Source of the DNA: a virus
DNA length: 64,000 nucleotides
Virus record (IMG/VR): IMGVR_UViG_3300027736_000035
Coordinates: 20,994 to 84,993 of that record
Strand: one strand, 5' to 3'
Positions 29,337-37,639 of this stretch are shown here, in pieces. Within the stretch, counting starts at the first letter, position 1. Each line of letters begins with the position of its first letter. The translations under genes were made by a program, and so were the position numbers. The notes beneath the pieces are model-generated. The model worked only from the letters and a program-made list of their open reading frames with translations. It had not been told where the DNA came from and ran no database searches.

Positions 29337-29362
29337 AAAGGGCCAATTGGCCCTTTACTTTT
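29337..29362 (+). terminator. Rho-independent terminator closing the virion operon
   Basis: A perfect 20-base palindrome, AAAGGGCC-AATT-GGCCCTTT, lies three bases after the stop of the structural gene and runs into the T-rich stretch TTTACTTTT. The 8-bp stem and 4-base loop are typical of an intrinsic terminator. Confidence 0.85.
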
Positions 29363-29382
29363 GATTGCATATTGTGTATAAT
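29354..29382 (+). promoter_or_regulatory. Sigma70-like promoter for the accessory operon
   Basis: The -35 candidate TTTACT (29354-29359) and a perfect -10 TATAAT (29377-29382) are separated by 17 bases, directly downstream of the terminator hairpin. The -10 is only six bases from the ATG at 29389, which predicts a leaderless or nearly leaderless transcript. It would serve the long run of overlapped plus-strand genes to 48650. Confidence 0.7.
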
Positions 29383-29388
29383 ACATGT

Positions 29389-29694
29389 ATGGACACAGAA
29401 GATTTAATTGCTCACGCTCGCTCTAGATTCAATCACGAATCAGCCAAACGGTTACTCAGAGAAAAATATCAAGCTCGCATGCTGTTTGCTCACGCCGGAG
29501 GCATGTGGCGTGCTGGTCCTGAGCTGGCGGTATTGCTAGCCACAGTACCTCCGGGCAGTGTAGTAATACTGGACTTGTATGAAAATCCCATCCAGGTCAA
29601 TTCTGAACAACTACGCGACCTGGTCATGCAACGCTGGCAAGAACAGATGAATGCCTGGTTGATAGAACATGAACAAGTGAACAAGCAACGATGA
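29389..29694 (+). CDS. Conserved phage protein, 101 aa, function unknown
   Basis: The frame can be extended to a TTG at 29365, but that would place the start upstream of the -10 box, and MDTEDLIAHARSRFNHESAK from the ATG at 29389 looks like a natural N-terminus, so 29389 is preferred. The protein has helical ends (RLLREKYQAR; QRWQEQMNAWLIEHEQ) around a short beta part with GGMWRAGPELAVLL and VVILDLYENPIQVN. I recognise this as a family that recurs in aquatic T4-like phages, always of unknown function. It is the first gene after the promoter and is coupled by ATGA to a glycosyltransferase-like gene. Confidence 0.8.
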   Translation: MDTEDLIAHARSRFNHESAKRLLREKYQARMLFAHAGGMWRAGPELAVLLATVPPGSVVILDLYENPIQVNSEQLRDLVMQRWQEQMNAWLIEHEQVNKQR

Positions 29695-30536
29695 CGACCG
29701 GTGCATTGATATTTGCATTCAACAATGAAAAAACAGACTATGTGGCCTTGGCTGCATGGTCAGCTGCCAACATACATAGACATCTTGACATTCCGGTGGC
29801 TGTGGTCACAGATAACGAACATCATACTGCACTCGCAGCATTTGATCAGGTGATCTTTGCCGAACCTTCCGCAGGTGGAACCAGGAACTTTGAAGACTAT
29901 AAGGCTACTGTGACCTGGCACAACGCCGGTAGGCCCGATGCATACAATCTCACACCCTGGGATAATACTCTATTGTTAGACGCAGATTATGTGGTGGCCA
30001 GTGATCAATTGCGCCATGCTTGTACAAATGGCAGAGATTTACAAGCCCACTCAAGATCAACAGACGTGCATAACAATCAAAACTCTGATCAGTTTGGTAA
30101 TTTTGCCATGAGCATGCATTGGGCCACAGTAGTACAATTTCGTAAATGCACCCAGGCTCAATACACGTTTGAGTGCATGAATATGATCAAAGACAATTGG
30201 CAGCACTACAGAGATATCTATCATATTCACAGCAGCACATACCGCAACGACTACTCGCTAAGTATAGCAATAAACATTGTGAATGGTCATGTGCCGCACA
30301 CCAGCAACCACTCAATTCATGGGTCATTGTTAAATGTGTATCCTGGTGATACGCTAACACAACTACACGAAGATTGCTATCGTGTGGCCTGGACTGATTC
30401 AAACAGCAAAAAACATCATGTGGATTTGGCAAATCAGGATTTACATGCCATGGGCAAAAGAGATTTAGAGGTCATAGTTGAAAGTCATAGAAGAGCAAGG
30501 CTATTTGATAACAGCCTGGAACTCAGCCACAGTTGA
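29691..30536 (+). CDS. GT-A-type glycosyltransferase-like protein
   Basis: A 281-residue protein that opens with a Rossmann-like strand (GALIFAFNNEKTDYVALAAW), has a second strand IPVAVVTDN, and the metal/nucleotide-sugar motif D97-A-D99 in LLLDADYVV. This is the usual order in GT-A transferases. A later His-rich part (SMHWATVVQF; NHSIHGSLLNVYP) may hold the acceptor site. No signal peptide or membrane segment, so it acts in the cytoplasm. Sugar and acceptor cannot be told from the sequence. It overlaps the next gene by a reading-frame change of up to 59 bases. Confidence 0.7.
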   Translation: MTTGALIFAFNNEKTDYVALAAWSAANIHRHLDIPVAVVTDNEHHTALAAFDQVIFAEPSAGGTRNFEDYKATVTWHNAGRPDAYNLTPWDNTLLLDADYVVASDQLRHACTNGRDLQAHSRSTDVHNNQNSDQFGNFAMSMHWATVVQFRKCTQAQYTFECMNMIKDNWQHYRDIYHIHSSTYRNDYSLSIAINIVNGHVPHTSNHSIHGSLLNVYPGDTLTQLHEDCYRVAWTDSNSKKHHVDLANQDLHAMGKRDLEVIVESHRRARLFDNSLELSHS

Positions 30537-31239
30537 TTACGTCAACTGCGCGAGATCATTGGTTCAAACATTAAAACACTGGCATCCGGATGCCAAGGTG
30601 TGTTTGGTCACGGATACAGATGTCAATGACTCAATGTTTGATCATGTACGAGTGATCACACGTGCCAATCTTCATAATGCCTATGCTGATGACTGGCAAG
30701 TGTTTTATCAATCTCCGTTTCGTGAAACCATCAAACTGGAAGCAGACATGTGGATTACCAGTTCAATTGATCACTGGTGGAATATGTTTCGCAAACGTGA
30801 TCTGGTGATCAGCACAGGTTGCAGAAACTGGCAAGACCAATCTAGTACAGCAAGGCATTATCGTAAAATATTTGATGCCAATCATTTGCCTGACGTGTAC
30901 AATGCTGTCACGTACTGGAGATTGAGTATCACGGCAAAAGAATTTTTTGATCTGACACGCAACATATTTGAGCACTGGACCGAATACCGCAAGCTATTGA
31001 AATTTCCAGATGAGACAGCATCAACAGATTTGGTCTACGCCATGGCAGCACAGATCATCGGACCTGAACTGGTAACTTTACCATTTGCTACATATCCCAA
31101 AATAGTTCACATGAAACGGCATCATGCTGGTACACAAACAGAAAATTGGAAAAAAGAACTGATTTGGGAATGGGATAACAGCAGTTTACGTGTTCAGACT
31201 TTGACACAATCGGGAGCATTTCATTACCATGTCAAATGA
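30478..31239 (+). CDS. GT-A-type glycosyltransferase-like protein, second copy
   Basis: A 253-residue protein with the same layout as the preceding gene: GYLITAWNSATVDYVNCARS at the N-terminus, KVCLVTDTDVN, then KLEADMWIT, where E88-A-D90 takes the place of DxD. The start is uncertain: TTG at 30478 gives an overlap of 59 bases with the upstream gene, and another TTG at 30505 would reduce it to 32; no ATG precedes the conserved strand. The C-terminal part is Trp/His rich and ends in FHYHVK. It is probably a paralog of the upstream transferase with altered metal motif. Substrate unknown. Confidence 0.65.
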   Translation: MKVIEEQGYLITAWNSATVDYVNCARSLVQTLKHWHPDAKVCLVTDTDVNDSMFDHVRVITRANLHNAYADDWQVFYQSPFRETIKLEADMWITSSIDHWWNMFRKRDLVISTGCRNWQDQSSTARHYRKIFDANHLPDVYNAVTYWRLSITAKEFFDLTRNIFEHWTEYRKLLKFPDETASTDLVYAMAAQIIGPELVTLPFATYPKIVHMKRHHAGTQTENWKKELIWEWDNSSLRVQTLTQSGAFHYHVK

Positions 31240-31579
31240 ACCCGTAACTGAACAAGAGTTTTGGAGTATACTGGCAGCCATGCCCGAACCTCTACCAGTT
31301 TTCTTTAGACTGTATCATGATGATCGCGGGCGCGCATTATTCTACAGCATGGAGGATGTTCCAGGTACATACATTGAAATTGATGCAGAAACTTTTGCAC
31401 TACAGTCCACAAACGTCAGAGTACGAGATGGCTGTCTGGTTGAGGTGACCTGGGTCACTAGTGAAAAACTGCAACCAACGGAAACTGGTACATGTTGCCA
31501 CCCCACGGACATAACTGTAGTGGTTTCGCCTAACAATCCGCACATCAAATGGAGCAAACAAACACATGAACAAAATTGA
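31229..31579 (+). CDS. Conserved phage protein, 116 aa, function unknown
   Basis: A small soluble protein with FRLYHDDRGRALFYSMEDVPGTY, split as FRLYHDDRG then LFYSMED, followed by YIEIDAETFA and NVRVRDGCLVEV, and a C-terminal DITVVVSPN-x-H-x-KW segment. The family (short beta-rich protein with Y-D-D-x-G-R and VRVxDG motifs) is familiar to me from aquatic T4-like phages, without a known role. It sits between two glycosyltransferase-like genes, overlapping the former by 11 bases and the latter by 14, so it is probably co-expressed with them. Confidence 0.7.
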   Translation: MSNEPVTEQEFWSILAAMPEPLPVFFRLYHDDRGRALFYSMEDVPGTYIEIDAETFALQSTNVRVRDGCLVEVTWVTSEKLQPTETGTCCHPTDITVVVSPNNPHIKWSKQTHEQN

Positions 31580-32489
31580 CACAGCAGACTTGGACTGCAT
31601 TTATCTCACCTATGACGAACCACAACGAGAAGAATTTTGGGTAAAGATCAAAAACATGATTCCATGGGCCAAACGTGTGGATGGTGTCCGCGGGTCTGAT
31701 GCAGCACACAAAGCCGCTGCTGCTGCCAGTGACACAGAACGTTTTATTTTGATTGATGGCGACAACTTGCCTTCTGCAGATTTTTTCAACAAAACATTGG
31801 AATTGCCCACAGCTGACTACGAGCAAGCAGTGTTCCGCTGGCGCGCTAGGAATCATGTGAACGGACTCATGTATGGCAATGGTGGCATCAGTAGTTGGAC
31901 ACGTGAATTTGCAAATGCCATGCGTACACACGAAGCCACTGATGGACGTACAGAAACACAAGTTGAGTTTTGTTTTGATCCCTTGTACTGGGCCATGCAC
32001 GACTGCTACAGCACCACGTACCCAGCACAGTCGCCATTCCATGCTTGGCGTGCTGGCTTTCGTGAAGGGGTTAAGATGTGCTTGAACAAAGGTGCAAAAC
32101 CCACTGTAGAAGAATTTAAGAATCAAGTGCTAAGAAATCTTGATCACTTGACCATATGGCACAACATTGGTGCAGATGTTGAAAACGGAGAATGGTGTAT
32201 GGCCGGTGCCAGACAAGGCACATACATGACCATGCTGACCAACTGGGATTATAAGCTGGTTCAAGATTTTGATGCGTTAGCTAAAATTTGGGAAACCGTG
32301 AAAGATGTCCAACCACGCATACTAAGTAATCAGTTAGGTCCTGAGATTGGTACTCAATTGGACTTGCCAATGGCCATCTTAGAGGCTGAACAGAGTGCAT
32401 TTTTCAAATATCATTATCGCAGCAATTGGCACAACCGTGGTGCAATGGTCAGAGAGATAGATGTGATCCGACAACAAGAGGGCTGGTGA
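31566..32489 (+). CDS. GT-A-like transferase with intact DxD; parent-type domain of the 1,326-aa repeat protein
   Basis: A 307-residue protein: LDCIYLTYDEPQREEFW at the N-terminus, IPWAKRVDGVRG, a helix rich in Ala, then RFILIDGDNLPSADFF with D64-G-D66 as the likely metal motif, then YEQAVFRWRARNHVNGLMYG near residues 80-100 and HAWRAGFREGVKM near 165. The order EPxxExxxxR / DGD / NxVNGLxYG / WRxAFRE is shared with the C-terminal domain of the protein at 51953-55933, but there the DGD is missing. The fold and sugar-transfer activity are inferred from these motifs. It is coupled to the next gene as TGATG. Cytoplasmic; substrate unknown. Confidence 0.65.
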   Translation: MNKIDTADLDCIYLTYDEPQREEFWVKIKNMIPWAKRVDGVRGSDAAHKAAAAASDTERFILIDGDNLPSADFFNKTLELPTADYEQAVFRWRARNHVNGLMYGNGGISSWTREFANAMRTHEATDGRTETQVEFCFDPLYWAMHDCYSTTYPAQSPFHAWRAGFREGVKMCLNKGAKPTVEEFKNQVLRNLDHLTIWHNIGADVENGEWCMAGARQGTYMTMLTNWDYKLVQDFDALAKIWETVKDVQPRILSNQLGPEIGTQLDLPMAILEAEQSAFFKYHYRSNWHNRGAMVREIDVIRQQEGW

Positions 32490-33424
32490 TGTATCCCTTG
32501 GGGTGTACCAGTGATCGTCTTTGGGATGTGCCGGGGTTGATACAATATCTTGCACAAAATCAACATAAATCAATTTCCATTGATGTTCAACCAGAAGCTA
32601 TCTGTTTGTATAGTCTTGGTTTTTATAAAATATTAGATTGTTTTAATTTTGAATCAGTGACTATACATACCTGGAACCCTTTTGAAAAACATTTGCAATA
32701 TACGATCAAGTACAAAGGTGACAACTTTTGGTTTGATCGCCAGGCTGATATAACAGTCTCACAATGTGAATATACCGGAAACAAAACTTTTTTGTGTTTG
32801 TATCATCGTCCCACTGCTGGTCGCCTGGCATTGGCTGGATATTTGCACAAACACCATGCAGCATCTAGCCTGATCCATTTTAGCACAGATACAGATGATG
32901 ATAGTCTTATTCAATTTGAATTTGACAAGTTGTTGTCGTGGCATTTGCCCAGCTTGGAAAACGCATCCAAGCTACTGCCTACCTTGCCTATTTTATTATC
33001 CCCTCGAGATCAGTATACCGGATCATTGGGATATTTTTATACTGATCCGTTGACTGAACTGTATAGAGAAATATTAATTGACGTTGTGGTTGAGAGTCAT
33101 GTTGCTGGCAATACATTTTTCCCTACAGAAAAAACCGTGAGGCCCATGTTGTTGGGTAAACCATTTTTGGTATTCGCCAGTTGTAATTATTTGGTATATC
33201 TAAGACAGATGGGATTTAGAACATTTTCCGACTTCTGGTCCGAAGATTACGACGGGCATGAAGGCAAAGAAAGACTGATAAGAATGTTGTCGGTGCTGGA
33301 TACCATAGCCGCAATGACTGCATCACAGCGTGAAGCAATGTACTGGGATCTTCAATACACGTTGCAGCACAATCAAAATATATTGAAACAGCGCAAGTGG
33401 TCTAATAACATAAAATTAATATGA
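32489..33424 (+). CDS. EKTxKP-family transferase-like protein (copy 1)
   Basis: The frame is open from 32426, but the ATG at 32489 overlaps the upstream stop (TGATG), has AGAGGG just upstream and gives MYPLGCTSDRLWD, so it is chosen; 311 residues. The C-terminal half has IDVVVESHVAG ... FFPTEKTVRPMLLGKPFLVF ... LRQMGFRTFSDFW ... EDYD, the signature shared by seven genes in this window. The E-K-x(5)-G-x-P-F segment resembles the nucleotide-sugar-binding end of GT-B fucosyltransferases (GT10), which is the basis for calling it transferase-like. No membrane segment. Donor and acceptor unknown. Confidence 0.6.
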   Translation: MYPLGCTSDRLWDVPGLIQYLAQNQHKSISIDVQPEAICLYSLGFYKILDCFNFESVTIHTWNPFEKHLQYTIKYKGDNFWFDRQADITVSQCEYTGNKTFLCLYHRPTAGRLALAGYLHKHHAASSLIHFSTDTDDDSLIQFEFDKLLSWHLPSLENASKLLPTLPILLSPRDQYTGSLGYFYTDPLTELYREILIDVVVESHVAGNTFFPTEKTVRPMLLGKPFLVFASCNYLVYLRQMGFRTFSDFWSEDYDGHEGKERLIRMLSVLDTIAAMTASQREAMYWDLQYTLQHNQNILKQRKWSNNIKLI

Positions 33425-34797
33425 TTGAAAAAAGCAAATTCTTATTTTCGGCCGAGCAGATGCACAAAGATCTCGGTCCAGCACTGTGTTTGGCCAAGTG
33501 GAAACAGGTCAGCTTGCATCTCACTACAGGTCTAAACAACAGTTGCTATCATCCGCCATTGCATGCAATTGATCCTGCTGCGATAGAGATTAATCCTTCT
33601 GCTCTACATAATACTGCTCATAAAAAAGCACAGCGTAAAATAATGCTACAGCAAGAACGTCCCGACGAATGCTCTTACTGCTGGAACATGGAAGACCTGG
33701 GCAAACTGAGCGATCGACATTACCGATCAGGCGAGCCCTGGGCAGCCGTAGATTTTGAAAAGATAAAAAACTCAACCGGAGAAGAAGATGTCGTACCGTC
33801 ATATGTGGAAGTCAATTTTAACAATGCCTGCAACCTTAAATGCAGCTATTGCAGTCCGCAGTTCAGCTCTAGTTGGCAGCAAGAAGTGGAACGTCATGGG
33901 GCATTTCCTACTTTGGTTCCTCATAACGCTCCTGAGCATTTTAGCGGCCATCGCAGGCCTATCCCTGCCCGTGATCACAACCCTTATGTAGAAGCATTCT
34001 GGGCATGGTGGCCCTCATTGTATCCTGAACTCAAACACTTCCGCATGACCGGCGGTGAACCACTCATGGATCGCAACACCTATCGAGTGTTTGACTATGT
34101 GTTGGAGCATCCTAAAAATGATCTGCACTTGGCTGTGACATCAAACTTCAGTGTGGAACCTGAACTGTCAAAAAAATACTTTGATTATGTTCAACGCTTA
34201 TGCGACACTGACATCGAACATTTCATGCAGTATGTGAGCCTTGACTCGGGCATAGGTCCGCAAGCAGAATACATTCGACATGGATTAGATTTTGATCGTT
34301 TAGCACACAATGTAGAAACATATCTAAGAGATATTCCATATCGTAACAGTCTTACATTTATTGTGACAATGAACAATTTATCAGTCACTGGATTCCTGCC
34401 ATTGATGAAGTGGATTTTAGAACTACGACGCCAACATAGTAAAACATATCAGCGTGTATGGTTTGATACACCTGTGCTAAGACAACCTGCCTGGCAAAGC
34501 CTACAAATTCTGCCTGAGAGCTATGCAGCAAATCTAGAACAGGCACGAGACTTTATGTTGGCCAATCTAGAAACTGAATTGGATCCGTTCCATGGATTTA
34601 AAGACTATGAAGTGCAACGACTAGAACGTGATATAGCATGGATGCGATCAGATTCAAATACAAGTTCCAAACGGCATTTAGCAGATTTCTATAGATTTTT
34701 CACGGAGCATGATCGACGTCGCGGAACAGACTTCTCGAAGGCATTTCCTGAAATGCGAGTCTGGTGGGATGAGTGCAAGTATTGGGGCAAGCAGTAG
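33421..34797 (+). CDS. Radical SAM protein with N-terminal SPASM-like cysteines (copy 1)
   Basis: A 458-residue protein. The radical SAM cluster motif is C137-NLK-C141-SY-C144 and the S-adenosylmethionine-binding GGEP lies in FRMTGGEPLMD. Before it, C23, C42, C84 and C87 (ALCLAKW ... SCYHPP ... CSYCW) form a set like the auxiliary-cluster ligands of SPASM/twitch domains, but at the N-terminal side. Closest relative in the window is the protein at 38639: both have ALHNT, CxYCW, SDR and end with a D-x-RRG-x-DF-x-x-AFP pattern. It would cleave SAM to a radical and modify a peptide, sugar or small molecule; the substrate is unknown. ATGA overlap with the upstream transferase-like gene. Confidence 0.85.
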   Translation: MIEKSKFLFSAEQMHKDLGPALCLAKWKQVSLHLTTGLNNSCYHPPLHAIDPAAIEINPSALHNTAHKKAQRKIMLQQERPDECSYCWNMEDLGKLSDRHYRSGEPWAAVDFEKIKNSTGEEDVVPSYVEVNFNNACNLKCSYCSPQFSSSWQQEVERHGAFPTLVPHNAPEHFSGHRRPIPARDHNPYVEAFWAWWPSLYPELKHFRMTGGEPLMDRNTYRVFDYVLEHPKNDLHLAVTSNFSVEPELSKKYFDYVQRLCDTDIEHFMQYVSLDSGIGPQAEYIRHGLDFDRLAHNVETYLRDIPYRNSLTFIVTMNNLSVTGFLPLMKWILELRRQHSKTYQRVWFDTPVLRQPAWQSLQILPESYAANLEQARDFMLANLETELDPFHGFKDYEVQRLERDIAWMRSDSNTSSKRHLADFYRFFTEHDRRRGTDFSKAFPEMRVWWDECKYWGKQ

Positions 34798-34798
34798 C

Positions 34799-35839
34799 AT
34801 GACAACTGAGTTTGTTGGGACTACCTTTCCGCCCTCTAGCGATTGGCACACTGATGAAAAAAATCTAATAAAAAATATACACGATCAAATTGATTGTGCA
34901 TTTCCTAACAGTCAAAATTTGTTTATAAACACCACATGGTTTGGTCCACAATTTGGCAATGCACTATGGCACAGGTATCAACACACTATATCGCAGAAAC
35001 AATTTGATCGAGTGTTCATGTTGGCAGCAGTTGACCCGGTGTTTTTAAATAGTGATCAGATTTCTCACATGCAGGTAGAAACCAGAGCCAAGATATATCT
35101 GTTGGGAAATTTTGACACTGAGTACTACTTTAATTTTTTTTCACAGGTGATACCTAAATATTTTGTATCCTACACGGAGCAACAGTTGCATCTTAGAAAA
35201 TCAAAATACTTGTATATAAATTACAATCGTAAACCAAGAGACCACAGGTCGGCACTGGTAAATCAATTGATTGATGAAGATTTACTCAAATACGGAGTTG
35301 TCACACTAGGCAAACCAAATAGCATATACAGTAAAGAAACATTGCCAAAACAGCATTTAAATCTAAATGAAACACCCCAAGATGCTGTTGGTAATTGGGG
35401 AATGAATATGGAGTTTGGTATTCCTCACGACATACATAGCCTGGGCAATTTAACCATATGGCAACAGCATTTTTTAAACATAGTAGGGGAGACTGAATTC
35501 TTTCCCTGGGACAACATGTTTATCAGTGAAAAAACATGGAAACCCATCCTGGGACTCAGACCATTTGTGATCAATGGACAGACAAAGATATATAAATATT
35601 TGCGTGATCAAGGATTCCAGACATTCAACCATTATTGGCCGCAGGTTGATGTAGAAGGTGCTACCGAGCTTGAAGTACATGACACCATAGTACAAGTGAT
35701 TAAATATTTGCAAGAGCTCAACCCCGCTGATTTACAAAATATGTATCAACGCATGTGGCCAGCATTGACACACAATCGCAACAGATTTTGGGAATTTGCA
35801 AAAGAACAAAAATACAAAATAGAAAATCTATTTAAATGA
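34799..35839 (+). CDS. EKTxKP-family transferase-like protein (copy 2)
   Basis: The open frame begins at 34709 inside the radical SAM gene, but the ATG at 34799, two bases after its stop, aligns with the start of the paralog at 37587: both place T-F-P at residues 9-11, then a helix and FINTTWFGP / LNFTWHGP. So the protein has 346 residues. The C-terminal half has FISEKTWKPILGLRPFVING and YLRDQGFQTFNHYWP. The central YLYINYNRKPRDHRSALVNQL is also shared with the 37587 protein (FVSYNRKPYPHRLEFV). It probably forms a functional pair with the radical SAM protein upstream. GT-B-like transferase by motif only. Confidence 0.6.
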   Translation: MTTEFVGTTFPPSSDWHTDEKNLIKNIHDQIDCAFPNSQNLFINTTWFGPQFGNALWHRYQHTISQKQFDRVFMLAAVDPVFLNSDQISHMQVETRAKIYLLGNFDTEYYFNFFSQVIPKYFVSYTEQQLHLRKSKYLYINYNRKPRDHRSALVNQLIDEDLLKYGVVTLGKPNSIYSKETLPKQHLNLNETPQDAVGNWGMNMEFGIPHDIHSLGNLTIWQQHFLNIVGETEFFPWDNMFISEKTWKPILGLRPFVINGQTKIYKYLRDQGFQTFNHYWPQVDVEGATELEVHDTIVQVIKYLQELNPADLQNMYQRMWPALTHNRNRFWEFAKEQKYKIENLFK

Positions 35840-36507
35840 AACAGTACATGATCATATGCTGCGCCGGTGACGGTGGATCATTTCTGACCACCGTAGTTGC
35901 ACAACTGCTCGGCTATCAAATCAAAGCAAAATTTAGCAACACCGGACATGCCCATGACATGGGCCGGGGAAATTGGCGCGGCGCCGAATCTTTATGCTTA
36001 ATCGGCGATAACTGGGAAATGAATTATCGTCCAGGTGCCAGGCTGTATACTTCGCATGTGATGCCATACAATTACATACAGCAAAACCCAGATGTTAAAA
36101 TAATAAAGATCGACACTGCTCCTAAGGATTATAGAAAAGTCACCGAGTTATGTGTTTCCAAAGCCTGGCCAGACATGTGGACACCAGAAGAATATGCTAA
36201 ATGGGTTGGACCCGACTATCCTCCATACCACAAAAGCAATGTAGAGCAAAGCAAATTAATTCGCAATGATTTGATCAATGATCTGGTAATAAACTACACA
36301 AAAAAATGGCAAGATCACCATAGGTTTGTGCCGGTCCATCATGTAATTAATTTTAGAACTATCATGGGCATTGACAATATAGATTTAGTAGACAGCATTT
36401 GTGAGATTGTGTCACAACCTGCCACATTAATCATAAGACAATATGTTGCCGAATATCAAAAAGTGAATCAATCATTGTATTTTAAAAATTATGTTAGGCA
36501 ATCATAA
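35836..36507 (+). CDS. Possible P-loop/sulfotransferase-like protein (223 aa)
   Basis: A soluble protein opening with MIICCAGDGGSFLTTVVAQL, a hydrophobic strand followed by a Gly-rich loop and helix, as in P-loop folds that bind a nucleotide or PAPS. The rest (KIIKIDTAPKDYRKV; VHHVINFRTIMGID) is consistent with an alpha/beta fold but has no decisive motif: the Walker-A lysine is absent. The protein at 41216 has a related opening (THGTGGHWLGHLL). A sulfotransferase-type role would fit the neighbourhood of sugar-modifying genes but is a guess. It is coupled to the upstream gene by ATGA and overlaps the next by 17 bases. Confidence 0.5.
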   Translation: MKQYMIICCAGDGGSFLTTVVAQLLGYQIKAKFSNTGHAHDMGRGNWRGAESLCLIGDNWEMNYRPGARLYTSHVMPYNYIQQNPDVKIIKIDTAPKDYRKVTELCVSKAWPDMWTPEEYAKWVGPDYPPYHKSNVEQSKLIRNDLINDLVINYTKKWQDHHRFVPVHHVINFRTIMGIDNIDLVDSICEIVSQPATLIIRQYVAEYQKVNQSLYFKNYVRQS

Positions 36508-37639
36508 AATCATTGTGGATGAATGGGCTGAAGTTTGGGATCTTCTCAAACCCTATGCCGACGGCAGCTTCTGGCGCTGGAGTGATTTAACTCTTGACCC
36601 GTCAACTGTGTATATTGTTGGGCGAGTGGTGCTCAAAGAGAACTGGCAATCCATAACCGAATGGGCACACCAACATCCAGGAAAAATAGTGTTTTGCAAC
36701 CCTGCTGAAGGATCCCAGACTATATTACTGCAACTGAAAAGATTAATGATTTCTGAGCAAATCAAATCAGGAGAAATATTGCTGTTGACATCAGGAGATC
36801 TTGAATCTGGATGGAATTATTGCAAGACTGATTGTTATTTTTCCAACATTGTTGAATATCTTGAAAATATCGGCGCACACGAATCGTGGCCACAGGTGTA
36901 TCACAAAACAAACAAGCCATACGACTTCTTGTTTTTGAACGGAAGATTGCGCCCACATCGAAAATATCTAATAGACCAACTACGCCAACAACAGTTGCTG
37001 GACCGAGCCTTGTGGACCAATCTTGGAGATCAAGTTGAAATGTCATGGACCAGCACACTAATAACCAATCAGACCGAGCCAGTTAGACTATTGCCCAAAC
37101 AATATGAGATACCACGTGCATTGCCTAACATGGATTTGCTGCCAGTAGGATTTGTCAAACACCACTTGTTTGCAAACACCTGGGGCGATGCCATAGTTAA
37201 TCCTGCGGCTTATGTGGATACATCGTTTTCATTGGTAACAGAAACCATATTTGACTATCCGCACACATTCCGCACAGAAAAAATCTGGAAACCCATGATC
37301 ATGTGTCATCCATTTGTGGTGGCTGCCAATCCGGGCTACTATCGCGACCTGCATAACGCAGGGTTTGAAACATTTGGCCACTTGATTGACGAATCGTTTG
37401 ACCAGATTGACGATCCTACAGATCGTGCCAATAGAGTGGTTGCAGTTGTGAAAGATATATGCTATAATGGTACTGAGTCTTTCTTAGAAGCTGCCAGAAA
37501 CGCATGTAAATACAACTATCAGCAGCTTCGAGATCACAACACGCAACAACGTGCTGTTCTGCCAGATTCACTTGAGATTTATATAAATGCCAACACACAC
37601 TATAGCCAGAACTTTTCCCACCAAGTGGGTGTACGGTGA
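36491..37639 (+). CDS. EKTxKP-family transferase-like protein (copy 3)
   Basis: A 382-residue protein. The N-terminal part (residues 1-130) is divergent, with a VDEWAEVWDLL opening and Rossmann-like strands such as STVYIVGRVV and GKIVFCNP. The middle has YDFLFLNGRLRPHRKYLID, the family's N-G/N-R-x-R/K-x-HR pattern, and the C-terminal half has FSLVTETIFDYP, then FRTEKIWKPMIMCHPFVVA and LHNAGFETFGHLIDESFD. This is the full signature of the EKTxKP family, with I for T in the EKT triplet. It is likely a GT-B-like sugar transferase. The start overlaps the preceding gene by 17 bases and the next gene overlaps its end by 53. Confidence 0.6.
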   Translation: MLGNHKIIVDEWAEVWDLLKPYADGSFWRWSDLTLDPSTVYIVGRVVLKENWQSITEWAHQHPGKIVFCNPAEGSQTILLQLKRLMISEQIKSGEILLLTSGDLESGWNYCKTDCYFSNIVEYLENIGAHESWPQVYHKTNKPYDFLFLNGRLRPHRKYLIDQLRQQQLLDRALWTNLGDQVEMSWTSTLITNQTEPVRLLPKQYEIPRALPNMDLLPVGFVKHHLFANTWGDAIVNPAAYVDTSFSLVTETIFDYPHTFRTEKIWKPMIMCHPFVVAANPGYYRDLHNAGFETFGHLIDESFDQIDDPTDRANRVVAVVKDICYNGTESFLEAARNACKYNYQQLRDHNTQQRAVLPDSLEIYINANTHYSQNFSHQVGVR